DNA of 64,000 nucleotides from Paramacrobiotus metropolitanus (lineage: Eukaryota > Tardigrada > Eutardigrada > Parachela > Macrobiotidae). The notes under the pieces were generated by a model. That model searched no databases. It was not told the origin of the DNA and saw only the letters and a program-made list of their open reading frames with translations. The translations under genes and the position numbers were made by a program. This document shows positions 1 to 12,279 of this stretch, one piece after another. Within the stretch, counting starts at the first letter, position 1, and each line of letters starts with the position of its first letter. The stretch covers positions 558,001-622,000 of the forward strand of contig NW_026570232.1 in the NCBI RefSeq assembly GCF_019649055.1, given 5' to 3'.

Positions 1-3000
1 ATAATTTGCCTGCATGCGATCTAATTTTCAGCAAAGTTTGGCAAGGTTTACACTGCTCCCTCTTGACCGATCATGCTGGCTAATTTGGTCATCAACTCTC
101 GCCCGACAAAAAGATAAGCATTACGATTTGCGAAAGAATGTCCATTGACACTGATCATGATCAGATGTGGCATATTCCTGAAATTATTGTTAGTACATTT
201 TCACTAACTTAGACTTCAATAGAAAAGTATCATATAACCCATGCGCAGAATATCAGTTTGTTGTGACAACATTAATAATTATTCGCTTATTCACGTTAGT
301 AATAGAGTTAATGTATCAGTTTTTTTTATATTGTGATTGGTTTGCACTTGCAGTACAGTTTTGAGCACTTTTGCTTTGGTGATAATTTGCACTATACTGT
401 GGAGGATTTTTAGAAACTGCTTGCCGGTTTGACATACAACTGCAAAACCTTATTAACACAAAATCTTATTAATAGGAGTATGTGTGATCATGCTGGACTA
501 GGGTAACAAATCCAACTGTCGGTGCATAAATGACGACCGAAAGCACTAACAACAAATTACTACTACACCTAAATTTATGATGAACCCATACCATGATAAA
601 ATGATGCGCGCGCAAAAATAAAATCTAATTATCATGCTTAAATATTTGTAGCGCGGCAATGTGCACACAAAGCGTGTCCGGCGCAGAACTATTAATTTGT
701 AATGCAATTTGTAGATGTAACACAATTTATAGGCGATATGCCACAACTCACAAGCGAATTCCCTTTTCTATTCGGAAGCGGTATTCAATAATTCAGACCT
801 ATCCTTTTGAGGCAACTTAGCCGTTTTGTTCCGGCGAGACACTCACCTTAATACATCCATTCCGCTACCTAAGTGAACACATTAACTTATGCGACACATT
901 AAGCTTCCTATTCTCAAAGGGGAATAATATTTCCAAAAGAAATGATTTCGGCGCGTCCACCTTTGTGCTGCAGATAATGGTCAAGTCTCTTCAACAATCT
1001 TAATCAAGTGGAAGAATATTCCAACGCTTTCTTAACCCATAGTTCAATCATTATTTGTCAATAATGAATCATTTATCTGCAGAATGCTATTGCTTATTGT
1101 ATATACATACCTAAATTAATTCGTCTTGTAAACTCATAATTTAAGACCCGCGGAATTTCTTTGGAAAAAATGGGTGCTTGATTACTTCTTTGCAAGGGAA
1201 ACTGCGTAATAGTTTTATACGCACAAATATTGCAAACATTTCTAGAATGGTGACCGAAATTCTGACGTATAGGTACATGTATTAATGACGTCGTCGTGGC
1301 GCAACAAGTGCGGCTGCACAGAATAATGTGCGACTTTTGACGCTGCTGATTAAATACATCATAATATTATGATGTATTTATAGCTGTATTCCACAGCGCA
1401 TTATTTGAGCACTGGAGTGTGCTGCCCAGTGTGTTATATAAATCACGCAGATAATCACATTTTTCGAATTTTATAATGCATATTGTCAAAGATGCTGCGT
1501 CGTATGAAAAGCGACATTGATGCGTACATAACAGCATACCCGCTGCGGTGGGTTGGATACCAATGAAGTTAGTGGCCGGCATTTTTCAGCCCAAATTAGA
1601 CTGGCGTTATTCTTCGTCATTTTTCAAGAGCATCAATAACGGTTCGGCCTCCATACTGTACACAGCAGCCCAGATTATGCGTGAACCGCCGCCCCTTCTT
1701 CCGAACAGCACTCTAATTAACCTTTTTGATTTATACACACAACCAGCATTACATGCGCATGGCTGAGTCTTTTGGGAGCACATTTCTGTATACCACAGAC
1801 ATGCGTAGATAGACGCATCTTGACCCGCAGTACAATACCGGCAAAATGTGAAGTTTTTCAAAGGCGGAATGCAGGCGTGCCGGAGACCACCTTCCACGTA
1901 CAGCCCCGTCGAACCTAACAATAAATGTCAGACTGATGCACTGTTTAACTGGATGTGGAACCCAACCATTTGCCTGTCAGGCTCGATTATAAATCAACAC
2001 TGCCGGCCTCCGTTATTGAATTTATTCGGCCAAAATTTGGCAAATGAAAATCTTATTAATTGCCGCACTCGCAGCGATATATATTTACGACCAACCGTCT
2101 GCACATTGTCACACAGAGCGCACCCTGTGTTGACAACAGATGGATTTGTCATATGACACATTTGTGGCCACGCGAACTTCCCGGTCGGAAATACCGCCGC
2201 ACACTGAACATGTTGTCAACATGGCTTATAAACCAGAAACTGAGTGCACTCGACATAATTATTAGAATGAACTGTATTTAAAGATACACTGCATCAAAAC
2301 TGAAATTAAAACACATGCACAAGTTAAAAAGAATTGCAGACATTAATATAATTATGCCAGTAAGTCACATTTTTTTTTATTTTCAGTAAGTCACATTGTA
2401 CGTCAACAATCAGATGTACCTAACTACCTATATTCTGTATATTTTATACTCGTACGTACAGTAGGCCACCACAAAGTTTTACTATCTTTGTTAATACAGA
2501 AACGCAACTAAGGACAACCTTACACCATCATCAAATTAAAACGCAAATTGTAAACACTTACTTTTTTTTCTCTACTCTAGAAGTATTGTTTCTTTTAAGC
2601 TATATATAATCATTTTCCCTTAATATACGAAACGTTAAGTGTGCATAATTAATGCAGTACGTGCATGCTGCTGAAGAAGAAGCAGCAGAATCACCATCAC
2701 CGGTTGTTGTATCGTTCTGCTTGAATTGCGAAGACTAAGTAAGTGTATATAATTTTTTGGGCGTCGATAGAGTTAAACGCGCTGATAATGCTTAATTTTA
2801 TGTCAGTGGAGGCTGGTGTTTATCAGTCATTTTTAGCGTCCAGCCCACCTGAATGCCTTATCCGTAAATAAAACTTTTAACTTGGTAATGCGATCGCATT
2901 GCCTAATGATCGACGACTACTGCCAACAAACAATGCAGCGTTAGTGTGGAAGGTGAGAAGAAATCTCTCGGCAATTGTGACATATGGTCAACGCATGTGG

Positions 3001-4918
3001 TGGGTATTGACGAATAAATTATCATCCAGCCTACCCGTAAAGGACAGTAATTATGGGTGCAAATTATTACCTTTGCCTGGCATACAAACCAGATGTATGT
3101 GTTTTTTTTGGCCAGCCGATCGATTGATCGCTAGCAAGCGCTTGCTTTTTCCACTGTCAAAGGCCGGCCAATGCATCGTGCTTGACTTTTTGTCACTGCA
3201 CCGCCATGCAATACAACGCAACAGTGCACTAGACTTCTATGCGGTACAATGTGCTAACTTGTTCAGACAGTGTATAATTATCAGTGAGGTATTTCAAATT
3301 AATTTTTTGGATTCGCATTGCACACGGAGCTGTTGATCGTGTCAGATCTAGCCAGTGTTGCTTACCAGCGTTTTGGCTCGCTTTTTGTAGGTTATTATTA
3401 ATGCCGGCAACTTTATTTGACCCCATTCAGTTCAATTAAATTAATTACTCAACGGTCCATAGAAATCCTATACGGTTATCGTGTTTCTACAATGTCCCTG
3501 TGAGACATTAATAAAACTAAAGCTACTGTATCTCCATTAACCGTCTATGGCAAAAAAAGGATAAAATATGGTGTAAAAAAAAGTAAAACGTCGATTAATA
3601 AAAAGTATGTATCTGTATAGGATATATTTGCTGTGTACCTGACCTTTTCTTCCTTTGCGGCAAAATTTTTTGGTGTATTTTATTCTACTTTCTAACTATT
3701 GCGCAGATATTTAATGTATAAAAACAAGAAGTAGTCAAAAGCTTTACCAAGCATTTACAAGTCGCACAAAGTTGCAAACTTTTTATACCAGTTGTCGGCC
3801 ACAATTTGTGGCTGTGCGGCCCGCACATATGCTCCAATAAAATGCACAACCGGTGCGTGCCTGTTGGGCGATCAAGTAAATCAAAACTGTTTAAGCTCGA
3901 TAATTAGGATGCGATAGTTTAACAAGCGGATGTTGATGGCCACCGGATCACATGCTCACATCCATATGTTCATTCCATGTAATATATCACAAGAATTGCG
4001 CTCATACACTGGACACATCTACCAATACCAATATTCATGTCATTCTAGTTCGGAGTGCAGATGCATCTGTTTAAAGCAACGCTGCACTTTTTAGCAGCTT
4101 GCCGGCTGGAATGTCCCGCCATCAGCGATACTTGCACATATTATTCACATATCTTGTGACAGTTTACTAGTTTTAGCTACGCAGATTGCTGCCAATTGTC
4201 CGCTTGAAAATAGTTCAGCCCTTCTTGTCAGCAGCCGGCAAACCGCAGATTACGTTCGCTGATTAGTAAAAAATATTTCTTCGTTTGCAGCAACGTAGTG
4301 CGCTCGTTGCTAATTTGACCTTTCGGTCTTTTTTAATTCTACATCGACTTCCCTACGGATCAATTCTGCTGCTGTCGCGCGCACGCGTATATGTATAGCA
4401 CAAAGTTCACCATCGAAAGGCGTTATAAACATTATTAGACTTGAGAGGAACGTATTTTCTCTTTGACGAAGATTTTGGCCCGCAGCCACATCATCAGAAC
4501 TTGATTGTCAAAGCAAAGCAATTTACTGGTAAGTCAAAACTAATCCAAAAGAACACTGTAACACGTATACAATATTGAGCTGGCAGACAGAAATAATTTA
4601 AGGTATCGAACAGCTTTGATTGAGTTTTTATCAATGTGTAACGCATGTAACATGTTTATCCAGTGTTTTCACGTGTAATATTACCAACATCCATGGCCGC
4701 AGTGTCAGGATTTCTTTTTAACCATTAAAAGCGGTGTATCAATGCAGAACGATGGAGTCGTTTGGCCAGATTGTCTGAGTCTTGCGGTACAATACAGAAA
4801 TTATCTTCTTGTACGCCGTGAAAAAATAGATTATTATTCTCTAACTGCGCCGATCGCTTTAACTAACGAATTTGTACCGCCAGCAAAAACTTGTCCTACT
4901 GCGTGAACAAGTGCAACC
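1..4918. other. Gene-poor AT-rich stretch
   Basis: No coding exon can be supported here. Several short open frames exist on both strands, for example around 1548-2156 and 2899-3336, but they overlap each other, mostly lack an ATG and match no family I recognise. A perfect 30-bp palindrome lies at 1351-1380. The stretch may hold 5' regulatory DNA of the Sp-type gene to the right. Confidence 0.5.
1351..1380. repeat. Perfect 30-bp AT-rich palindrome
   Basis: Two 15-base arms, TAAATACATCATAAT and its exact reverse complement, abut with no spacer. It could form a hairpin or cruciform. No flanking duplication or coding sequence was seen. Confidence 0.9.
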
Positions 4919-7900
4919 ATGGCTGTTGGGGTGAGTAAACGACTTGTACGCAGTCTGCGACACATTGCCGCGGTAAAATGCATAAGAATGTAAGCTTTTT
5001 TCAAGCTTAAATTGTATTTCTTCTTTTATGTCAAACAAATTGCGGTGTGTTATTAAATGGTAATTGGTGATACGTGGAATGCGTTTTGCTCCGTGCGTTT
5101 AAGTTATTCAGTATGTTGCGATCTACGCTGTTTAGCTATATTCATGATTGCGCTTTGTTTTGTGGTGCATTTACTGAGTGAAAGTGGAATAACTGATTGA
5201 AGATCAGTAATTACGGTACGTGAATAATGTTTACTTATGGATGACGACGGGAGATGATACTTTACATGTCGATTTTATCGATGTGACGGGCTTAGGGATA
5301 CTTTTCGCTTAGCCATAATCACCATTTAAGCTGATAAGCATCATAGGCTACTGTGTCAGATATCAGAACAGTTAACGCAGAAGCTGTACGGTATATCTAT
5401 ACGCTAATTCTCTTCACAAATTGTGAAGCGAGCTGAATATTTCAGCTCTTTGTGTATTTCAGTATTGGCACAAATTAATAAGTTGTACTATGACCGGCTT
5501 ATTTACATTTACGAGGAAAACATATATATTTTTCTAAGATTATCAACGTGCACATGAACGTGGTAAGTCGTGTTGTTCAGCTGTGTATATTTATGTTTGA
5601 ACGATGTTTTGTGATACTTTTTATTACTCAATGGTTAGAATAAATCTGATTTATTTTGAGCACTATTATAATATTATTTTATTCTGGATTCGAATAAACG
5701 AATACATCCATAAACTTGCTTTTGTTGGGAGCTTTTTAGTTAGTGCGCCATCATTTATCACTGCCATACTTTGTAGATAGTCAAGTCTTGTTGAATTGTC
5801 AGAATACTGCAAAAGAAGTCAGTACTAAATTATAAAAATTGGCTGCGATGAAATGTTTACGAGGGACAAAATTATATGTTGAAGTTTTCCCTTAGCAAGA
5901 AAACTCGGTCACATATGAAGTCGTAACATTTTGACAGTACGGTTATGTTCTTGTTATTGCCAAACTTCTTTCTCAGGGCTTGCGCCTGATGCAAGAGATG
6001 ATCACTTCCTTTCCCGGTTAGGATTGCATGCACTAGTGGCGGCCGACGACGGACTAGGATAAATCGCGTGTCAATATCGTAATTGTTTATTTGTTGGTTC
6101 AGTCATGATACATGACAATGGCGCATAGAATGGGCAAGCCGATTAAAGTAGATCAAAGGGATTTTATTGATGATAATACAGGCAGTATGAATCCGGCGTA
6201 TTTGGATAGTTTGTGGTCGAACGAGACACCCGCGTGTGCAGCTACTGTGTCGCGCAAACACATGTCGGCCGCAACTGATTTCAGTCAGCTTTATTAGTGC
6301 AAGAGAAATGCCGGGGATAGTGCTTCGTACCAGTGTGTAAATATCATTATGATTAAGGAAGTGTTAATTCATTTGTACCGCTTTGTGAGCACAACTGCGC
6401 GTAATTACGGAAATAAACAGTCACTTAATTAATTAACCGACTTATAGCGCCTCTGTGTTTAACATGAATAAATGCGTCTTAGATTACAGCATCTGTCTAC
6501 GACTATATTATATTTCAAGTACCATTTTGCACATCAAATTTTCCCACTAAAATGAATTGTTGGTATATACTGTATTTTGTATGTGAAACTCAAGGCCCAG
6601 GTTTTATATATTTTTTGGCATTATTCGGCACGAAGAAAAACTAAAATTATATGTATAACATAATGTCATAATGTTTGGTTTATACAATTCAAACGATAAT
6701 GATAATAATGTCTATTGTCTAACATTGGGATGTTAGTTGGATCTTAGTTGCATATGTTGTAACAAATAAGATATGCGTTTGGATGGCTTCCGCGTTTGAA
6801 AAGAAATAAGCACTCGCATTACTGCCTTGCGCGGCTGCATGGTCACAACGCACTACGAGTAGTGTGCATAAAATTTGGAACTACCGGAGTAGTGACACTA
6901 ACCACCTTTAAGTCGGCTTGAGCCATTTTCGGTTCCTTTAATTCGATTTTTCGCAGCGTGATAGAATAGATGATGGACATTCCATCAAGCACTTAGTTAG
7001 GGGATTTCATTCAGCAGGAGTGCAGTTAAGGATAAAAAAGAGGGAGATTAACGCGCAGGTATCTATCCATCTTTTCCCGTAGCGTTCAAAGACCTAAAAC
7101 GAAACTCAGCCGCAATCGACGACGCGAGAGAAGAGAAGAAAGGGGCAAAAATGCATAAAAGGAGCAAAACGAGAAATAATCGTCAAAAGCCAGTCATTCA
7201 ATCAACTTGTCACGAACAATTGTGACCGACAACGATGCTGATACTCATCAGGCGTTTTGTTTCGCTAGTTAAGATGCTTTGTTAATTAAGCGTAGCATGC
7301 TAGACTGTTCAACGAGACGCTGAAAGCAAGAGAGAATATATGAAGGGAAAATGTGGGTCAGTCAATGGGTTTTCTTCAGGTAACGGCACAGTTGGGGTGA
7401 CGTTTTGGTCATCTTTGCCGGCTACGAATTATGCTCTTACGTGCTGTTGTTTCCGAGCATTTTTCCTCTATCGCTGTCGTTAGCCGTATTCTGTCTTGTG
7501 TCAATGGAGACAGAATGAAGAAAAAGCGCCGAATATAATTCATTTTCCTGAGGACAATCTCCCATTCTTTTGTAGCCGGCTCATAACGCAATAGACTTCC
7601 CACGATCCCTCCACTGAACGTTAACGCACTCGCTGCTCTGGCCGGAATTAACTCAACAGTCCGGCTTAATACCACTGAAACTTAATTATAACCTTTACGC
7701 AAACGAAGTGTCAAGCAATGGGCCTTGATTGCAGCGATTTACTTGATGAAATGAATTCATCTAAGGTCAGCCTACGCCCATTAATACTCACAGTGTAGAA
7801 ATGATCCTTATTGATGGCAGTTTATTACCACTACGGTGACCTTTATTAACTTAAGCGAAACATTCGCCAACCAGCGATACTATTCATTACCATTCATATT

Positions 7901-10900
7901 TTTAGAACTTAAGCTCAGAAGGTTTCTGCAATAGCAAATTATGACTGGGAGCGCTCTTTTGTTAACCTATTTGCCGAAGCTAGGAAGAAATTCGTATCCT
8001 TGAGAATAATTTCCATGCATGTTGTAAAATTGGTTGGTTCTCCCATAATTTACAGAAGATATAGGGTATAAAGCTATTAGCCTATTATCAGAATTTACAT
8101 AGCTTCGTTAAATTAGTGACATCAATATGCCTATATTTATCGCAGGGTTCACAGTTACACATTATCGTCACACCAAAGATTATTTAGAATTAATATCTGC
8201 TCGCAATTACAGTAACCGGTAACGCACTTTAGAAGCATCAAGCGTTAAGCCCATTTGTGAAACGACACTAAAGTAAATTCAAATTGCTTTATTTAGGATA
8301 CTGCATTCAACCTATGGTACATTAGTTTCTATTTCGATCAGAAACATTGAAAGATATTCCGTGATTTTCCTAAAATGGTGCATTGATTAATCGTGTAATA
8401 AAATGTTTGTAGCCAAAATAAAAGCACTTCGTGTGCTCTCGGAATTGAGTAAAGCTATAATTAATTCGTGATCCTTCTAATCACTGCGGCATATTAATTT
8501 GATACTGGCCGTGATCAATCATTTCTGAGCGCTTTACACTACAAATTAGATTGTGAAGACTTTCAATTTTGCTTTGGTGAGCGTCTTATAATTTTGTCGT
8601 TATTACAGTGCGTATTCCGCGTTCTAATCAAAGACGGGAGCGAGCGCACTCGGCATCCCGCGGCTGCAGCATCCCAGCGTTGATGATTTGTTTTATCTAA
8701 TTTTCACAAAACGGGATCGCATGATGAGTACGTACGCGCAGTGTAGTCGTGTAATTTTCAGCGCCCGTTCGCCGGAGCCTTAATAAGTACCATGCTTAAA
8801 CCGGTGGGGGTTCTTGTAAAAGTTTGTAATTTCAACCGTGGGCTGCTGAGTATAAAAGCCGTTTCACTGGCGGCTTTACCATAGCTGTTAATTTGCAATT
8901 TTCCGTAAGTGGCTTTTGCGGTTAAAAGTTATAGTGGCAGGAGAGAGTGGCGATAAGGCCGGAAGAATAGAGCAGAAAGGTGGGTGGAGATGGTCAAGTC
9001 AAAGAGGGCGTTCCTTAAGGCTGGATGGGTGTCGGTTGGTGGAGGCGGGCATCCATCAGTGCGTGCAAAGTCAAGAATTGCTCACATTTCTCCGATTGCA
9101 CCGTCTTGTCTTTGTGTCGCACTACGTACGTACAGGTTCAAGGCTAGTCAAGTAGAATAATTTGCTACCATTTTGCATACACAAACACCACTGGATCGGC
9201 TTAATGCATAAAAGCTGGGTGGATAAATTTTGCCCAGTGGTAAATTTCTTTATCGCGATACAATGTCATATGCGTCCGTACAGTACGTGTGTGCGTGTGT
9301 ACAGTGCAAAAAGAGCCATTTGATTTGATGAGACGGTGGTGTTACAGTGCTTGTGTTGTTGGTTTGATCTTTAGGAAGGATCATGTCTGAGTAACGTTAC
9401 GCCTCTTTCGGCATTAGCCGCCCAATGTCGACAGTTAAACAACAAAACGCCTCCGCCTTTAGCTGATGCTGCCATAGGCCGTTACAGCACACCGACTACA
9501 GCTAACCACAGCAATTCACCCGCATATCACGGCTACAGTGGTGTCTTGGAAGGAAATCGTAATCGCCATTATTACTATCATCTTCATCGTTCGCGTCGGC
9601 GTTCTCGCGCACAACTTTCAACTCCCAATAATTCCCAGTCTTCCTGTCACGCATCGCCGATTGATAGTCAGACCGGCATTCCAACGGCAGCACTATCTCC
9701 GCCAGCTTATAGCGCCACAGAAGGAAAGGTCACCAGCGGCACTGCACAACGCGCATCCTTTTCAGCGCCTTCACGCAAGCCATCAGCGCAGCCGCTGCCA
9801 TCAAGCAGCAACAGTCATCCCAATCTGCATCTTCACCATCAATATCTATTGCCGAACAATTTGTCTTCCGGAACAGGCGCCGTAGCACTTCATCATTCAT
9901 CACCTCATCTGCCCGTGCAGGCCACGCATCAGCCGGTGGCTGCAGCAGCAGCAGCAGCGCCCGCATCATCCCCGTTTGATATGTTTAGTAATACCCATAC
10001 GCCCCCAATGGGATCCGCTGTGGCGCAGTCGCCCGTATCCGGCATGTACGGCCGCATGACCGCCATCTCCAGCAACAACCACCACCACCACCATCACCCG
10101 TACATCGAATCCTGGCCGTTTCCCTCCACCACCACTACCGGCGTCACCATTAAAACGGAGGTCAGCGCGCCAGCGGCCGCTTGGTGGGATTCATACGCCA
10201 CCGGCACCACCGCCGCCAACATGACGCCGCACTCGTGGATATCGGAGATGGCGGCCGGCGCACCGGGTGCCGTATCGGCCGGCGCGCCCTTTCACTCCCA
10301 CCAGATTGCGCCCAGTTATGCGCAGGAGTATGCGGCGCACGCGGCGGCCAGCGCCCTGGGCTCACTGCATCTGACGCCGGCGCAGCATCTCCTGCAGGAC
10401 ACCTTCAAATCCATGCTCCCCTCCCACACCGGCAGCGCCGCGTCGCAGTTCCTAGCTGCCGCCTCCCAGACAACGCCCACCGGCCCCGTGGCCAACTCCC
10501 GCACAACCCGCCGCTACACCGGTCGCTCGACCTGTGATTGTCCCAACTGCCAGCAGATTGAACACATGGGTCCGGCCGGCGTGCATTTGCGCAAGAAGAA
10601 CATCCACAACTGCCACATTCCCGGCTGCGGGAAGGTCTACAATAAAACCTCCCATCTCAAGGCCCATCTGCGCTGGCATACGGGTGAGCGACCATTTGTT
10701 TGCAATTGGCTGTACTGTGGGAAACGCTTTACCAGATCGGATGAACTGCAGCGTCATATACGCACGCATACAGGTATTAATTCAGGTACAAGCATTCTTC
10801 TCCACTGTAATGTAGGACATTACACAAACCAATCTTAAGTTGCGTAGTTTTTTATTATTATAACACTTAAAACACGACCCTGTAATACAGCTTTAACGAA

Positions 10901-11770
10901 TTTAATGCGCAAGATTAACTAGGATTATTTTATAACCTTTGGGCGATTTGTTATTTGAAAGCGCTGACTTCATAATGTGTCTTGGTAAATTAAATTGAAG
11001 TTGAAAACTACGACCGGCACGGCGCACTGTTAAATTTAATTACCGTTTATTCATTTTAATTATTGACACTCCCAAGTACTGGCTGTGTTAATTTTGTATT
11101 CCACTAGTATCCGTCTTTGGATGCATGCGATGTTTTATCAAATAAGTACTTGTTTTATAAAAACTTTCAATCACTACGAATAGAACTGCATTTGATTAAG
11201 TTAAAGTTAAGCAACGCGCCCACGTAGCGCATTCGAAGGTCACCGCTGCGCGTAAAAAGTCGTTTGAACAAGTAAACTATACCTTGTTCAAGGATTGTTT
11301 CTTTTCTTTTCACGTCAGAAAAATAAAGCTCGAACTAATTACCTCGCATACCTGTAGTGCGTGATGCAGTGTTGCAAACGATCTCCGTGTAGTCAACTGC
11401 CAACTGACTGTGCCAATACTGCTTCAAATGTGTTGTGTAAACTGCACCGTAACATGTACTGACTGTACTGTAGTGTTAGAAGTAAACCCGATAGATTGTA
11501 ATAAATTCGTTTGCTTTTCGAGCAGGTGAAAAACGGTTCGTGTGTTCCAATGCAAAATGTCAGAAACGTTTCATGCGATCCGATCACCTCAGCAAGCACA
11601 TGAAAACCCACACGGAAAACGAGCTGGACAGTGAGAATGGCGGCAAGGAGAAGGGCGCGGATTACGCCAACGGTCACTGTGACACTCCCAACGGCATGTC
11701 CGCATCCCCTCATGATCCGGACACGAAACCAGTGATTACGCATCCCGTTCAGATGAATGGACGTTGTTAA
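4919..11770 (+). CDS. Sp6-9-type C2H2 zinc-finger transcription factor
   Basis: A DNA-binding factor of the Sp/KLF family, closest to Sp6-9 (fly Sp1, vertebrate Sp8/Sp9), expected in the nucleus at GC/GT boxes. Supported exons are 9375-10773 and 11526-11770, joined in phase within the conserved linker before finger 3. The first gives the N-terminal Sp box ([10 protein letters not shown]), Ala and His runs, an ESW and a WWD patch, the PAQHLL motif, the Btd box CDCPNC near residue 391, and fingers 1 and 2. The second gives finger 3 and a short tail. The frame is open back to an acceptor at 9374, so the start lies upstream. A fitting first exon is 4919-4930 (MAVG), with a strong ATG context and donor GTGAGT in the right phase; this gives 551 residues. 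That first exon is inferred, the rest is clear. Finger 3 has C-x4-C instead of the usual C-x2-C. Confidence 0.88.
6112..6297 (+). CDS. Possible small protein, 61 residues, unrecognised
   Basis: An ATG-started frame ([15 protein letters not shown]...) begins 12 bases after a good splice acceptor (pyrimidine-rich tract ending TTCAG at 6100) and is followed about 115 bases later by AATAAA. An in-frame TGA lies just before the ATG, so it starts here or is not coding. It is acidic, with no signal peptide or membrane segment, and I recognise no family. If the first exon proposed for the Sp gene is right, this lies inside that gene's intron on the same strand. It may be a terminal exon of an alternative transcript or chance. 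Confidence 0.25.
   Translation: MTMAHRMGKPIKVDQRDFIDDNTGSMNPAYLDSLWSNETPACAATVSRKHMSAATDFSQLY
6412..6417 (+). terminator. AATAAA polyadenylation signal candidate
   Basis: AATAAA about 115 bases after the stop of the 61-residue frame. It is the main reason to consider that frame expressed. Confidence 0.3.
8851..8858 (+). promoter_or_regulatory. TATA box candidate upstream of the Sp body exon
   Basis: TATAAAAG lies about 520 bases before the main Sp coding exon. It could mark an internal promoter for a transcript whose leader ends at the acceptor at 9374. No initiator or start codon in the coding frame was found after it. Confidence 0.25.
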
Positions 11771-12273
11771 GTTTTTCGACAATAATCAGCTGGTGGAAAC
11801 TAGTATTTTTCTGCTAATACACTTTGCTCGTCAGACCCCGATAATGCATATATCACTAATATCTGTATAACTGAAATGTTTTTTTCACGTGAAAATTTTG
11901 TCGATACCCATCTGGACACGTGAAAGTTTATATTATGAACGAACTGGTAGTTTCTATTAAATACTGTCATTTGTTATAAAAAAATGGGTCAACGCTTGAA
12001 TTATGATTTCCTAATTTTCGCGATATTGTCAGCAAACATCATATTGGTTCTATACAGATACATCACATTCAAAAACGTACAATGTTTTACGTAAGTAAAA
12101 AGTAAGCCAAAAAACCACGAAATACAAAAGCTGCAAAGTATATTGTAACATGAAACGATGTATAAGAATATGAGATCGCGACTGGCACAGCTGCATTGTA
12201 GTCATATACGTAGAAAGATAAACATATTACGCGGCTTCGTTTGTACTGATTTGTCGGAAATGAGACGGTCCTT

Positions 12274-12279
12274 AATAAA
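12274..12279 (+). terminator. AATAAA signal candidate of the Sp gene
   Basis: First AATAAA on the coding strand noticed after the Sp stop codon, about 500 bases downstream. No other support. Confidence 0.35.

Noticed and set aside
1607-2156. Overlapping frames of about 100 codons on both strands
   Set aside because: They overlap on opposite strands with no splice signals or family likeness.
2899-3336. 145-codon open frame on the plus strand
   Set aside because: It begins with TTG, has no ATG near its start and no recognisable domain, and lies in low-information sequence; a chance frame is likely.
7409-7675. 88-codon minus-strand frame
   Set aside because: No domain, no splice context and an unremarkable composition.
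10162-10769. Long antisense and shifted frames over the Sp exon
   Set aside because: They are by-products of the GC-rich coding exon, whose own frame carries the conserved motifs.
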